From the NCBI GenBank assembly GCA_937899645.1, contig CALCCD010000049.1:1-64000 (forward strand): 64,000 bases of DNA. Reading direction: 5' to 3'. This DNA comes from an uncultured cyanobacterium. Its GTDB lineage: Bacteria > Cyanobacteriota > Cyanobacteriia > Cyanobacteriales > Geitlerinemataceae. Each line of letters begins with the position of its first letter. Within the stretch, counting starts at the first letter, position 1. This document shows, one piece after another, positions 23,159 through 32,448 of the stretch. A program made the translations under genes and the position numbers. The notes below the pieces were generated by a model. That model did not search any database and was not told the origin of the DNA. It worked only from the letters and a program-made list of their open reading frames with translations.

Positions 23159-23770
23159 TCACTTCAAACGAAAAGCCCGAGAAGTTTTTGAGTACGCAAA
23201 TTCTTTGTACACATCTGGGTAAGCCTCTTTCAGTGCTTTGCGATTTAAGTTCTCCCGTGACTGAGTTTTCCAAGTGGCAACTCCCTGGATGCCGTCCATC
23301 TTGCCAATCTTCAACTTCAGTCGTCTTTCCAGCATTTCTTGCTCTAACTCAAGCTTGGCAATATTTCGTCGCACTTCCAAAATCTGCCCATATAACTGCT
23401 CCGCCTCGGGATCTGGATCGATTTCTTCACCAGTTGTTTCCTCGGATGCTGCAAGCTCTTCGCTGTCTCGCTTGAGGTTGATGTACTCGTCAAGGAAAGC
23501 CCTGGCTTCTTCGAGGCCAGATTTCAGTCTGTCGGGCTCGATTTCAAAGTATTCGGTTGCGTCTCCGCCACGTATGCGATAAAGATCGAACTTCTTGTGT
23601 AAGTAGTTCTCAACGGCATTTGCTTCGTCAGTCTCGATTAGGTCGAAGACACTGATAGGGTGAGGATTACCTGTTGAAAGTTCTTTGCGACGCTTCTCGG
23701 GATCTTTCCTCGTCATCCCAATCTTGAAGAAGTTGCCGTCTCCACTTTGGAAGATATACACAAACGCCAT
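23159..23770 (-). CDS. GIY-YIG nuclease family protein (MUG113/T5orf172-like)
   Basis: A 203-residue protein. The N-terminal 90 residues (AFVYIFQSGDGNFFKIGMT, then KRRKELSTGNPHPISV) form a GIY-YIG-type domain of the T5orf172/MUG113 group, with VYI as the GIY-like strand, FFKIG as YIG, and Arg on the helix. Residues 90-160 are acidic and then a coiled coil (LEVRRNIAKLELEQEMLERR). The last 40 residues (VATWKTQSRENLNRKALKEAYP) resemble the tail seen after YqaJ-type phage exonucleases. It could be a phage-derived or defence nuclease. It lies convergent with the cupin gene. Confidence 0.82.
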   Translation of the reverse strand: MAFVYIFQSGDGNFFKIGMTRKDPEKRRKELSTGNPHPISVFDLIETDEANAVENYLHKKFDLYRIRGGDATEYFEIEPDRLKSGLEEARAFLDEYINLKRDSEELAASEETTGEEIDPDPEAEQLYGQILEVRRNIAKLELEQEMLERRLKLKIGKMDGIQGVATWKTQSRENLNRKALKEAYPDVYKEFAYSKTSRAFRLK

Positions 23771-23854
23771 GATGTGAGCCCTGAATCCAGCGCCTGGATC
23801 TTAACCAGATGCTGGCCTATTTGTAAGGTGAGGCAACTAAAGTCAGGCAGAATC

Positions 23855-26008
23855 TCAAAGACCCTCGAGCTGCGATCGCACCGCCGGATCGTACAACCGC
23901 ATGTAATTCCAATAATTCCCAAACACCGACGACACGTAGCCCCGCGTCTCGTTAAATGGAATTTTGCGGACGAACTCGTCCGGGTCGCCCAGCCCGAAGC
24001 GATCGACCCAATCTTCCACGTTCCCCGGCCCCGCGTTGTAGCTCGCCACCGCCAGCATTGAATTGTTGTCCCATTGCTCGTGAACGTACTGGAAGTAGAG
24101 CGTGCCGATGCGGACGTTGTCGCTCGGGTCGGTGAGGTCGATCGGCGGCGGCTCGCCCTTCTCAGCGGTGATCCAATCCGCCGTGCTGGGCAGCACCTGC
24201 ATCAAGCCCACCGCGTCGGCGACGGAGCGAATGTCGCTGACGAAGCGTGACTCTTGGCGGATTAGCGCGATCGAAAAGAGTGGATCGAGGCCGCGCCGCT
24301 GGGATGAGAGCGTGACGACGCCGCGATAAGGAAACGGGTAAAGCGCCAGCCAGTAGCCATCGCTCTCGCGCAGCTCTTGGAATTTGGCGCGATCTTCTGG
24401 TTCCTCAAACTGGTTGAGGCTGGTGAGCATGAAGATTCCGTCGAGGTAGTCGCCGACCGCCGTGCGGAGGATGCCGTCGGTGTACTGCTCGTCGAAGCTG
24501 GGGGTCTGCACCGCCTCGAATTCCACTTGCCACTGGGCCCAGGCGTCACGATCGAGCCCCATTGCGTATAGCTCGCTGAGGGTGGCCGACCCGGCGGGCA
24601 GGGCGCTGCGATACTCGGGCAGCTCGATCTGTGAGATGCGATCTCGCACGGTTGTAAAGTCGCCCACATCCCAGCCGAGGAGCGCTGCCGATCGCCATGC
24701 GTAATACGACCAGGGATAGCGTTCGATAACGTTCTGGAAAGCAATCTCGGCGCTCTCGGCGTCGCCTATCTTGGCGCGCCACTTCCCGAGCCAAAAGCCC
24801 GCTTCCGGCGCGAGTTCGCTGTCCGGGTTGGCCTCGACGAGCTGCTGCGCCCAGCCGATTGCGGTGCGGGCGTCGCCGGTCTTTGCCGCCTCGTTGGCGT
24901 AGCTCCAACGCAGTTCCGCTGCCGTTTCCGACTCGCTGTACTGAGTGAGAACGGACTTTTTCGCCTGCTGCGCCGAGGTTTTGCTGTTGAGTTCTTCGAG
25001 GGCGAGGGCGCGCTCGTAGAGGGCTTCGGCGGCGGAGTCGGGGAAGTCGGCGATCGCGCGATCGAGCAGCGGCAGCGAGTTGCCCTCGGGGACGAGGCGC
25101 GATAGATGCAGCAAACTGCGAGCGGTTTCGGGCTCGGTAGGGTAAGCGGCGATCGCGTTGCGGTAAGCGGCGATCGCCGCGTTTTTCTCGCCTCCAAGCT
25201 GAAGCGCGCGCGCCTGTCGGTAGCGGCTCTGCGAGGTGCTCGGCGCGTTGGCGTAAGCAAACCCAGCCTTGCGGTAGCTCAGCTCTTCCCAATAGCCGAA
25301 GGCGACATGCTGCCAGTCTTCTGGGGTCAGGGCATCTTTGTGGGCTTCGACAGTGCGATCGAGCCAGTCGGTGATGTCGGAGCGATAGTGGTGGCGGATC
25401 AGGACACGCAGGGCCGGTAGGGCAGCGGGTTTGTCCGCGCCCGTGGCGGCGATGCGGGCGATCGCGGCGTCGGCGGCACGCGGGTGAGTCGGGAAGCGCG
25501 CGAACAGCGCCTGCCACGCTTCCGATTGAGTGGTGTCGCCGTTGCCGATCTCGAACAGGGCTTCGGCGGCAACTGGGCGATCGCCAAAGCGGTCGAGCAG
25601 TTCTTGCAGCGTCTGGCTTTGCGCCTCCAGGTCGCCGAGCTGGCGCTGGGCGCGGGCGCGCTGCCACAGTACCCAGTCGCTGAGCGAGCTGTCGTCGAGC
25701 GAGCTGAGATAGTCGAGCGCGACTTCCGGCTGCTTATCTTCGATCGCCAGCAGCGCCAGCAGGTAGCGAGCCCGATCGCGATCGGGCGAAGGCGCACCCT
25801 CGGCGATCGCTTCGAGAGCAGAGAGGCGGGTTTCGGGCTCGTCGTCGATTAGCGCCGGAATATCTGAATCTTGGAGGGCGCGATCGCCTGCGTTCCCGCC
25901 GCTAAGATCCAGCAGCGACAGCCCCGCGCCGAGCGCCAGCGCCGCCGCACTAGCGACGCCCACCCCGATCGCCTGGTTGCGACTGAGCCCACCAAACGGA
26001 TTACCCAC
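23855..26008 (-). CDS. Soluble lytic murein transglycosylase, Slt70-like
   Basis: A 717-residue periplasmic enzyme that cleaves the MurNAc-GlcNAc bond of peptidoglycan to form 1,6-anhydroMurNAc. An N-terminal membrane anchor or signal (AIGVGVASAAALALGAGLSLL) is followed by about 500 residues of TPR-like helical superhelix rich in ALA/LE motifs. The C-terminal SLT domain (about 570-700) has the catalytic Glu586 in ALIRQESRFVSD, the GLMQVLPSTADWI motif and the AVASYNAGPGNVEDW motif. The length is normal for the family. It is divergent from nhaS3 with a 340-base gap. Confidence 0.93.
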   Translation of the reverse strand: MGNPFGGLSRNQAIGVGVASAAALALGAGLSLLDLSGGNAGDRALQDSDIPALIDDEPETRLSALEAIAEGAPSPDRDRARYLLALLAIEDKQPEVALDYLSSLDDSSLSDWVLWQRARAQRQLGDLEAQSQTLQELLDRFGDRPVAAEALFEIGNGDTTQSEAWQALFARFPTHPRAADAAIARIAATGADKPAALPALRVLIRHHYRSDITDWLDRTVEAHKDALTPEDWQHVAFGYWEELSYRKAGFAYANAPSTSQSRYRQARALQLGGEKNAAIAAYRNAIAAYPTEPETARSLLHLSRLVPEGNSLPLLDRAIADFPDSAAEALYERALALEELNSKTSAQQAKKSVLTQYSESETAAELRWSYANEAAKTGDARTAIGWAQQLVEANPDSELAPEAGFWLGKWRAKIGDAESAEIAFQNVIERYPWSYYAWRSAALLGWDVGDFTTVRDRISQIELPEYRSALPAGSATLSELYAMGLDRDAWAQWQVEFEAVQTPSFDEQYTDGILRTAVGDYLDGIFMLTSLNQFEEPEDRAKFQELRESDGYWLALYPFPYRGVVTLSSQRRGLDPLFSIALIRQESRFVSDIRSVADAVGLMQVLPSTADWITAEKGEPPPIDLTDPSDNVRIGTLYFQYVHEQWDNNSMLAVASYNAGPGNVEDWVDRFGLGDPDEFVRKIPFNETRGYVSSVFGNYWNYMRLYDPAVRSQLEGL

Positions 26009-26348
26009 AGACTGCCACCATTACTGAATTCGGTCTCACAATTAAGTTTCGCTCCCTGAATCGTCCAGTCGAGTTACGCTCGCGCCCGATTGCGTCGGCT
26101 CTGGCGCGAGCCTGCGGATACGAAAGTCAAATCAATCTGATTTATCAAATCGGGGCGAGCGGACACGGCAAAGGCGACCTTAAACCAAGCGAAGCCCCGA
26201 TTTATCGTAACAACTCTGTCCGCTGCCAGTCGATTGGGGCGAGTGCGACCGCGCGGTCGAGGCCGAACGGGTGAAGTTCGCACCATAAGGCGATCCCAGA
26301 AGCCTGTACATTAATACAAATGTAAGGTTCGGATTCGATATTGAAATC
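26009..26348. promoter_or_regulatory. 340-base divergent intergenic region with inverted repeats
   Basis: It lies between the lytic transglycosylase and the antiporter gene and should carry both promoters. AAATCGGGGC (26147-26156) pairs with GCCCCGATTT (26194-26203), and a second pairing, GCGGACA against TGTCCGC, lies at about 26158-26164 and 26217-26223, so the antiporter leader could fold into alternative structures. I see no open frame with family features. Confidence 0.45.
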
Positions 26349-27749
26349 ATGACCACCATTCCCCTCACACCACTCGACTGGCCGATCTCGCCCGTTGTGC
26401 CCCTGCTGGCGACGGCAACTGAAGCGGCTGAGGCCGAAGCCGACAGCAGTCTCGTCCTCGCAGGGGTTCTACTTAGCCTGGTTGCGATCTACTTTGCCAG
26501 CAAACTGTTCGGCGAGCTGTGCGCGCGCATCAATTTGCCGCCCGTCCTCGGCGACCTGATCGGCGGCGTTGTTATCGGCGTCTCGGTGCTCAATATCCTG
26601 GTCTTCCCTGAAGGCGGCGTCACGGCAGATAGCTCTGCCGTGATGAACTTCTTGCAATCGACCGCCGACCTGACCGCCGGGAGTCTCGAGGCAACCTTTG
26701 CCGCCCAGAGCGAGGCGATCTCGGTGCTCTCCGAGCTGGGGGTGATTATTCTGCTGTTTGAAATCGGCCTCGAATCCGAACTCGAAGAGCTAATTAAATA
26801 CGGCCCGCAGGCGGCGATCGTCGCGGTCGTCGGGGTCGTGCTGCCCTTTGCTTTGGGTACGGTCGGACTGATGTCGCTGTTCTCCGTCGAAGCGATCCCG
26901 GCCATCTTCGCCGGTGCGGCACTGACGGCCACCAGTATTGGTATTACCGCCAAGGTATTGGCCGAGATTGGCAAGCTCAGCTCCAAAGAAGGTCAAATCA
27001 TCATCGGCGCAGCAGTACTCGATGACGTCCTCGGGATTATCGTCCTGGCCGTCGTTGCCAGCCTGGTTAAAACGGGCGAAATCGAAGTTACGAACATCCT
27101 TTATCTGACCGTAAGCGCGGCGATCTTTCTGGTCGGCACGATCTTCCTCGGTCGTTTGCTCAACCCCTACTTCGTCAGTCTGGTTAAAAGCCTGAAGACG
27201 CGCGGCCCGCTGATTATCTCGGCGCTAATCGTCACCTTTATCCTGTCGTATATTGCCTCGGCGATTCAGCTCGAAGGCATTCTCGGCGCGTTTGCTGCCG
27301 GTCTGATTTTGGGTGAGAGCGAGCTACAGCGCGACCTGGAAGAGCAGGTCGTCCCGATCGCCGATATGCTCGTACCCGTTTTCTTCGTGGTGGTTGGCGC
27401 GCGCACGGATGTTTCGGTACTTAATCCGTTCGAGCCCGCCAATCAGGAAGGGCTGATTATCGCGGCTTTCCTGATCGCCGTGGCAATTATCGGTAAGGTC
27501 GCCACCAGTCTGACGGTATTCCAGTCGGGCATCAATCGTCTGGCGGTCGGCGTCGGCATGATTCCTCGCGGTGAGGTCGGTCTGGTGTTCGCCGGGGTTG
27601 GCGCGGCCAGCGGCGTCCTGTCCGAGTCGCTCGACGCGGCGATTATCGCGATGGTGATCGTAACCACCTTTATCGCGCCGCCGTGGCTGCGTAACGTCCT
27701 GGAGAAGGGCGAAGCCGCCGAGGCAACGGAAAAAGAAGAAGCCGCGTAA
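26349..27749 (+). CDS. CPA2-type Na+/H+ antiporter, NhaS3-like
   Basis: A 466-residue membrane protein with about 12-13 transmembrane segments. Features are LPPVLGDLIGGVVIGVSVL in the first helices, the LFEIGLESELEELI segment, the DDVLGIIVLAVVAS motif with the paired aspartates that bind cations in the CPA2/NapA fold, and IPRGEVGLVFAGVG near the end. It matches the NhaS3-type antiporter of cyanobacteria, reported in Synechocystis to be essential and thylakoid-located; the location here is inferred. No regulatory TrkA domain follows. It ends shortly before a terminator-like hairpin. Confidence 0.92.
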   Translation: MTTIPLTPLDWPISPVVPLLATATEAAEAEADSSLVLAGVLLSLVAIYFASKLFGELCARINLPPVLGDLIGGVVIGVSVLNILVFPEGGVTADSSAVMNFLQSTADLTAGSLEATFAAQSEAISVLSELGVIILLFEIGLESELEELIKYGPQAAIVAVVGVVLPFALGTVGLMSLFSVEAIPAIFAGAALTATSIGITAKVLAEIGKLSSKEGQIIIGAAVLDDVLGIIVLAVVASLVKTGEIEVTNILYLTVSAAIFLVGTIFLGRLLNPYFVSLVKSLKTRGPLIISALIVTFILSYIASAIQLEGILGAFAAGLILGESELQRDLEEQVVPIADMLVPVFFVVVGARTDVSVLNPFEPANQEGLIIAAFLIAVAIIGKVATSLTVFQSGINRLAVGVGMIPRGEVGLVFAGVGAASGVLSESLDAAIIAMVIVTTFIAPPWLRNVLEKGEAAEATEKEEAA

Positions 27750-27782
27750 TCGCCCCAGTAACATCGCGACCGATATCTACGT

Positions 27783-27824
27783 AATCCCGCAGATGCATCG
27801 AGACCCGCATCTGCGGGATTATTT
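27783..27824 (+). terminator. Terminator-like hairpin after the antiporter gene
   Basis: A perfect 14-bp stem, AATCCCGCAGATGC (27783-27796) with its complement (27807-27820), 10-base loop and ATTTG after it. The short T run makes it weaker than canonical. Confidence 0.75.
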
Positions 27825-27914
27825 GTATCGAGCGTTCTGTGAGTGCAGCGATCGCCTGTTTTTTGGGTGCGATCGTCACTTTGCCAATGCTTGCTGTCAG
27901 GATTTTGCTTCACC

Positions 27915-29435
27915 ATGTATTGTTCTCTTCCGCCTGAGTACGTTTCGCTGCGGCGCTCCCTACGCGAGTTGCAAGATCTCGATTTCGCGCTGTCGCTGAT
28001 GTACTGGGATCGTCAGACGTATATGCCCGACGGCGGGGCGATCGCGCGCGGAGACCAGGCTGCGACGCTCCAGCGCTTGCTCCACGAAAAGGCCACCGCA
28101 CCGGAGCTGGGCGACACTCTCGAGGCACTGCGCGACTTCGAGGACAGTCAGCCCTACAGCTCGATCGAGGCCAGTACGATCCGCATCGCTCGCCGCGACT
28201 ACACGCGCAAGGTCGCCGTTCCCAGCGAGTTCGAGGCACGCCTCGCCGCCCACCAAAACGTCTGCTACGCGGCTTGGGCAGCGGCGCGGGAGGCCAGCGA
28301 CTTTGCGATCGTCCGTCCGGCGCTGGAAAAGACGCTCGATTTGAGCCTGGAGTTTGCCAGCTTTTTCCCGCAGGCGGCGCACCCCGCCGACCCGGCGATC
28401 GACGCAATCGATCCGGGCGCGACGGTCGGTCAGTTGCGCAGGCTGTTCGGACAGTTACGCGAGCCGCTGGTGGAGCTGCTCGGCGCGATCGAGGCGTCGG
28501 GGCGATCGCGAGACGACACGCTACTACGCCAGCCTTTCGAGACGAACATTCAGCAGGATTTCTGCCGCAAAACCCTCGAGCGCATCGGCTACGATTTCCA
28601 GCGCGGTCGCCTCGACGAAACGATGCACCCGTTCACGGTCAGTTGCAGCGCCGACGACGTGCGCCTCACCAACCGCGTTATCCCCGAAGATCTGAGCGAG
28701 TCGGTGTTCTGCTCGCTTCACGAGATGGGGCACGGACTCTACGAACAAGGTCTCGACCCGGCGCTGCGCGGTACGCCCCTGGCGGCGGGGACTTCGTCGG
28801 GGATGCACGAAGCCCAGGCACGCCTTTGGGAAAATACCATTGGTCGCAGCCGCGCCTTTTGGGAGTGCTGTTTTCCCTGGTTGCAGGGCGCGTTTATTCG
28901 GCAGCTCGGCAAGGCGTCGGTGGGCGAGTTTTACAGCGCTGTCAACGTGGTGCGCCGATCGGCCCAACGCACCAGCGCTGATGAAGTCACTTACAACTTG
29001 CACGTGACGATCCGCTTCGAGCTAGAGCTGGCAATGCTGGAGGGCAAGCTGGCGATCGCCGATCTGCCCGATGCTTGGAATGCGGCCTACGCGCGCGATC
29101 TGGGCGTGACGCCGCCGAACGATCGCGAGGGCGTTTTGCAGGACGTGCACTGGTACGGCCATCGCATCGGCGGGCAGTTCCAGGGCTACGCGCTCGGCAA
29201 CTTGATCGCGGCGCAGCTCTACGAAACGGCGCTGCAAACGCACCCGGAGATCCCGGTCGATCTCGAGCGCGGGCGGTTCTCCACGCTGCTCGACTGGCTC
29301 GGGCGCAACGTTTATCGTTACGGGCGCAAGTTTACGGCGACGGAGCTACTAGAGCGGACGACGGGCCGCGTGTTGCAGATCGAGCCGCTCGTGGATGGTC
29401 TAACGCGCAAGTACGAGCAGGTCTACGGGCTATAA
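27915..29435 (+). CDS. Carboxypeptidase M32 (thermostable carboxypeptidase Taq family)
   Basis: A 506-residue cytoplasmic zinc metallocarboxypeptidase. The zinc motif HEMGH is at 269-273 (FCSLHEMGHGLYEQG) and the conserved GMHEAQARLWENTIGRSRAFWE motif follows about 30 residues later; ALSLMYWDRQTYMP near the N-terminus is also typical. The length fits the family. The ATG at 27915 is preferred over an in-frame codon at 27843 because the latter adds a Cys-rich, non-conserved stretch. It is a single gene. Confidence 0.93.
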   Translation: MYCSLPPEYVSLRRSLRELQDLDFALSLMYWDRQTYMPDGGAIARGDQAATLQRLLHEKATAPELGDTLEALRDFEDSQPYSSIEASTIRIARRDYTRKVAVPSEFEARLAAHQNVCYAAWAAAREASDFAIVRPALEKTLDLSLEFASFFPQAAHPADPAIDAIDPGATVGQLRRLFGQLREPLVELLGAIEASGRSRDDTLLRQPFETNIQQDFCRKTLERIGYDFQRGRLDETMHPFTVSCSADDVRLTNRVIPEDLSESVFCSLHEMGHGLYEQGLDPALRGTPLAAGTSSGMHEAQARLWENTIGRSRAFWECCFPWLQGAFIRQLGKASVGEFYSAVNVVRRSAQRTSADEVTYNLHVTIRFELELAMLEGKLAIADLPDAWNAAYARDLGVTPPNDREGVLQDVHWYGHRIGGQFQGYALGNLIAAQLYETALQTHPEIPVDLERGRFSTLLDWLGRNVYRYGRKFTATELLERTTGRVLQIEPLVDGLTRKYEQVYGL

Positions 29436-29823
29436 GTCCCGGTATCGTGCGGGGTTGCGAAATTCGGGACGATCGAGACGGTCGCGGCAGGGCAAACGCA
29501 TACAAAATTCCTGAGATCGATTGAGTCGGGATTCGAGCACTGAGCCCGTCGTTGGCATCGCCTCTGCGCAGCAGATCGTGCGTCACTTTTCGCGGACACA
29601 CCCAGGCTAACGGCGAGGCCGACGCGATGCGAGCGACAAGCTCCGCCTTCTACATATCGACTTTGTGCCTGAGAATTTTAAATATGCGTTCGCTCTGGTC
29701 TGCAAGGCGAGAAGATCGATTTCGCCCGACCCAGGCAGCTAGAATCAGAGGAACTGCGCGCTGTTTCACCAAGACTGGCAAGGCTCGCGAACACTCGCTC
29801 GTTTTCACCGTTGGAGTTTGACT
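29436..29823. other. 388-base gap, no gene recognised
   Basis: Only short, Ser/Arg-rich frames occur. A weak GTCCCG/CGGGAC pairing at about 29437-29497 follows the carboxypeptidase stop. The promoter of the Hpt gene should lie in the less G+C-rich part near 29650-29800. Confidence 0.5.
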
Positions 29824-30750
29824 GTGGCTTCTGAAGAAATCGTCCGCTTCTTTATCGAGGAAGGCAAAGAGCACCTCGATACCCTCGAAACGGGTCTGCT
29901 GGATTTGCAGGCCACCGTAGAAGACAGCGAGCAGATTAACGAACTCTTTCGCGCGGCTCACTCGGTTAAGGGCGGGGCAGCGATGCTGGGCTTTAGCAGT
30001 ATTCAGAAGGTGGCGCACCGCTTTGAGGATTACTTCAAGGTTCTCAAAGACAACACTTCGATTCCGATCGATCAGAAGCTCGAAAGCCTTTTTCTGAAGG
30101 GGCTCGACGCCTTGCGCGACCTGCTGGAGATGCTCCAGGGGCCGTTCGGGCTGCGGGACGAAGACGCCGCGAAGGTGATAGACGGGGTCGATCCGGTGTT
30201 TAACGATCTGAAGGAACACCTAGACTACCTGATGGCCGGAGGCGCGCCGGTGAACGCACCGACGACGGCGATCGCCCCGATCTCGCCCGCGTCCGGCTCG
30301 GCGCTGCCGGGTGACTTCGTCGCGCAGGTCGGCGACGCGCTCAAGCAGATGCTGACGGTATTTCGCAAGCCGGACGGCGATGAAACGCGCCAGCGCCTGG
30401 CGACCTTTTGCAACCATCTGAGCGAGATCGGCGCGGCGAACGAATCCTGGGGCGCGCTAGTAACGGCGGTCGATCGCGCGATCGCCAACCGCAACAACCC
30501 CTACACCGTGCTCGCACCGTTTGCGATTCGGGAGCTGCGCGAGGCGAGCTGTCTGCTAGCGGAGAATGCCAGCGCCACCGTTGCGCCCAGCCCTAGCTTG
30601 GTTCAACTCGCCGAGATCGAAACCGACGAGTGGGACGCGATCGCGATTGTCAAGCAAGACCTGCGATCGGCGGCGGATATCCTCACGAAAACCTTCGAGA
30701 AGGCGCAGCTCCTCAAGCTGGCGAAGGTGCTCTACAAAGCCGCACAGTAG
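29824..30750 (+). CDS. Hpt domain-containing phosphotransfer protein
   Basis: A 308-residue protein with an N-terminal histidine phosphotransfer domain (about 1-110). The phosphorylated histidine is in FRAAHSVKGGAAMLG, in the CheA P1-type context. The C-terminal 180 residues are helical (GDALKQMLTVFRKPDGDETRQ and later), apparently a second helical domain lacking a clear Hpt motif. There are no kinase or receiver domains, so it must work with partners elsewhere, perhaps in phototaxis or pili control. The GTG at 29824 is preferred because GGAG lies 7 bases upstream. Confidence 0.88.
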   Translation: MASEEIVRFFIEEGKEHLDTLETGLLDLQATVEDSEQINELFRAAHSVKGGAAMLGFSSIQKVAHRFEDYFKVLKDNTSIPIDQKLESLFLKGLDALRDLLEMLQGPFGLRDEDAAKVIDGVDPVFNDLKEHLDYLMAGGAPVNAPTTAIAPISPASGSALPGDFVAQVGDALKQMLTVFRKPDGDETRQRLATFCNHLSEIGAANESWGALVTAVDRAIANRNNPYTVLAPFAIRELREASCLLAENASATVAPSPSLVQLAEIETDEWDAIAIVKQDLRSAADILTKTFEKAQLLKLAKVLYKAAQ

Positions 30751-30935
30751 TTTCCCGCTGATTTGTCTCGCTGAGTTTCGCCGCTGAGTTTCGCCGCTGA
30801 CTCAGCCACTGACTCCGAACACGGGAGCGGAACTCGCGGCGCGATCGCGAGTCTGTAGTCTGAATATGGGCGTTCGTGCCGATCGCCTGCCCGTTTGCGC
30901 GCGTCCCGCACTCCTATTCGCTCGATTTCGCCGCC

Positions 30936-32432
30936 ATGTCTTCCCAGATTTCTGCCTCTATCGTTTCTAGCCCCAGCCCCGACGCGACGTCGATCGTCCA
31001 AACACCCCGATCGCGCGTTTCGATCCCGCAGACCGACCCGGACTTTGAGAGCTATGTCGTCGCCAGCGATGTCTACACCGGCGTCGTCGGCCTGAGCTTC
31101 GACGGCTCGATCGACGCGACGGGCGCGATGCTCTACAACGGTCGGCATATCCTCACCGCCGCTCACGTATTCGACAACGGCGACGGAACTGCCAACCTCA
31201 GCCCTAGCTCGGAGGGGTTGTCGATCGTTTTCGACCTGCCGACGGGACGCGTCACGCGCAGCGATATTAAGAAAATTACGGTCAACCCAGGCTGGACAGA
31301 CCAGCCGAACTTCAACAACGACATCGCCATTATCGAGCTGGAGTCCCAGGCTCCGGACGCGGCCGAGCGCTACCAGGTCTACGGCGAAACCAACGAAATC
31401 GGGCAGGTGTTCGATCGCGTCGGCTACGGCATCAAAGCGACGGGCTTTACCGGCGAGGTAGATAGCGACCCCAACCCGACAAAGCGTAACGGCCAAAACC
31501 GCTACGACGCCCTCGGAGAGGTGTTCGACAGCCGCCCGGATATCGCCCAGCCTCTGGGGATTTTGCCCGGAACCCAACTCGGCTACGACTTCGACAACGG
31601 CGTCGCGCAAAATGACGCCTTCGGCCAACAGTTCGGCATCGTCGATCTCGGCATCGGTCAGGTGGAGGTGGGCGTCAGTCCGGGAGATTCCGGCGGGCCG
31701 TCGTTTATCAATGACGCGATCGCGGGTATCGCCTCCTACGGGCTCGATCCGGCGATCGATCGGGTGGACTTCACCGGCTTCCAGAGCAATAACTCTAGCT
31801 TTGGCGAATTTTTTGTCGATACGCGCGTGTCGGCCTACCTCGGGTTTATCAACGAAACCCTGGCGCTGGCCAATGCAGGGCCGACGGTCGAAAACGGCAC
31901 GACCCGCAACGATACGCTGACGGGCAACGAGGGGGCTGACAGTCTGCGCGGCGCGGCGGGAAACGATGCACTGGTGGGCGGTCGCGACGACGACCTGCTG
32001 TTCGGCGACGACGGCGACGACACGCTGTTCGGCAACAAGCAAAACGACGCGCTCGATGGCGGTGCGGGTAACGACGTGCTGTTCGGCGGTCAGGACTCGG
32101 ACACGCTGGGCGGCGGCGAGGGCGACGATCGCCTGTCGGGCGACCTGGGAACCGACGTTCTGACCGGCGGCGCGGGTAAGGACACCTTTGTTATCGGCGC
32201 GGGCGATGAAGTGGTCGATCGCGAATTCGCCGATATCATCACGGACTTTAGCGTTGCCGATGAAGAGACGATCGAGCTGGGTAGCGGCCTCACTCCCGCG
32301 AACCTGCGACTGGAGCCTGCGCTAATTGCCGGACTGGGCGTGACGGTGCGCGTGCGATCGACCAACGTGGCGCTGGCCTTTGTTCAAGGCGTTACGGAAG
32401 AGGATTTGTCCGGTCGCTTCGTGACGCCGTAG
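30936..32432 (+). CDS. Trypsin-like serine protease with C-terminal RTX calcium-binding repeats
   Basis: A 498-residue protein. A chymotrypsin-fold protease (about 40-300) has the triad His77 (LTAAH), Asp129 (NNDIAII) and Ser252 (SPGDSGGPS). Residues about 320-420 are RTX nonapeptide repeats (GNEGADSLRGAAGNDALVGG, DDGDDTLFGN, GGAGNDVLFGG), which bind calcium outside the cell, followed by a roughly 75-residue C-terminal domain. There is no N-terminal signal peptide, as expected for type I secretion, whose exporter is not in this window. The ATG at 30936 is the first codon leaving a Ser-rich start. Confidence 0.9.
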   Translation: MSSQISASIVSSPSPDATSIVQTPRSRVSIPQTDPDFESYVVASDVYTGVVGLSFDGSIDATGAMLYNGRHILTAAHVFDNGDGTANLSPSSEGLSIVFDLPTGRVTRSDIKKITVNPGWTDQPNFNNDIAIIELESQAPDAAERYQVYGETNEIGQVFDRVGYGIKATGFTGEVDSDPNPTKRNGQNRYDALGEVFDSRPDIAQPLGILPGTQLGYDFDNGVAQNDAFGQQFGIVDLGIGQVEVGVSPGDSGGPSFINDAIAGIASYGLDPAIDRVDFTGFQSNNSSFGEFFVDTRVSAYLGFINETLALANAGPTVENGTTRNDTLTGNEGADSLRGAAGNDALVGGRDDDLLFGDDGDDTLFGNKQNDALDGGAGNDVLFGGQDSDTLGGGEGDDRLSGDLGTDVLTGGAGKDTFVIGAGDEVVDREFADIITDFSVADEETIELGSGLTPANLRLEPALIAGLGVTVRVRSTNVALAFVQGVTEEDLSGRFVTP

Positions 32433-32448
32433 CGATTTGGGTAACGGG

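Noticed and set aside
24546-25667. 373-codon minus-strand frame overlapping the lytic transglycosylase
   Set aside because: Extremely Arg/Ala/Pro-rich out-of-frame reading of a clear Slt gene.
29552-29821. 89-codon frame before the Hpt gene
   Set aside because: No domain, overlaps the expected promoter region, and has irregular codon use.
30732-32042. 436-codon minus-strand open frame
   Set aside because: Antisense to the RTX protease, whose catalytic motifs are intact; long antisense frames are expected in G+C-rich genes.
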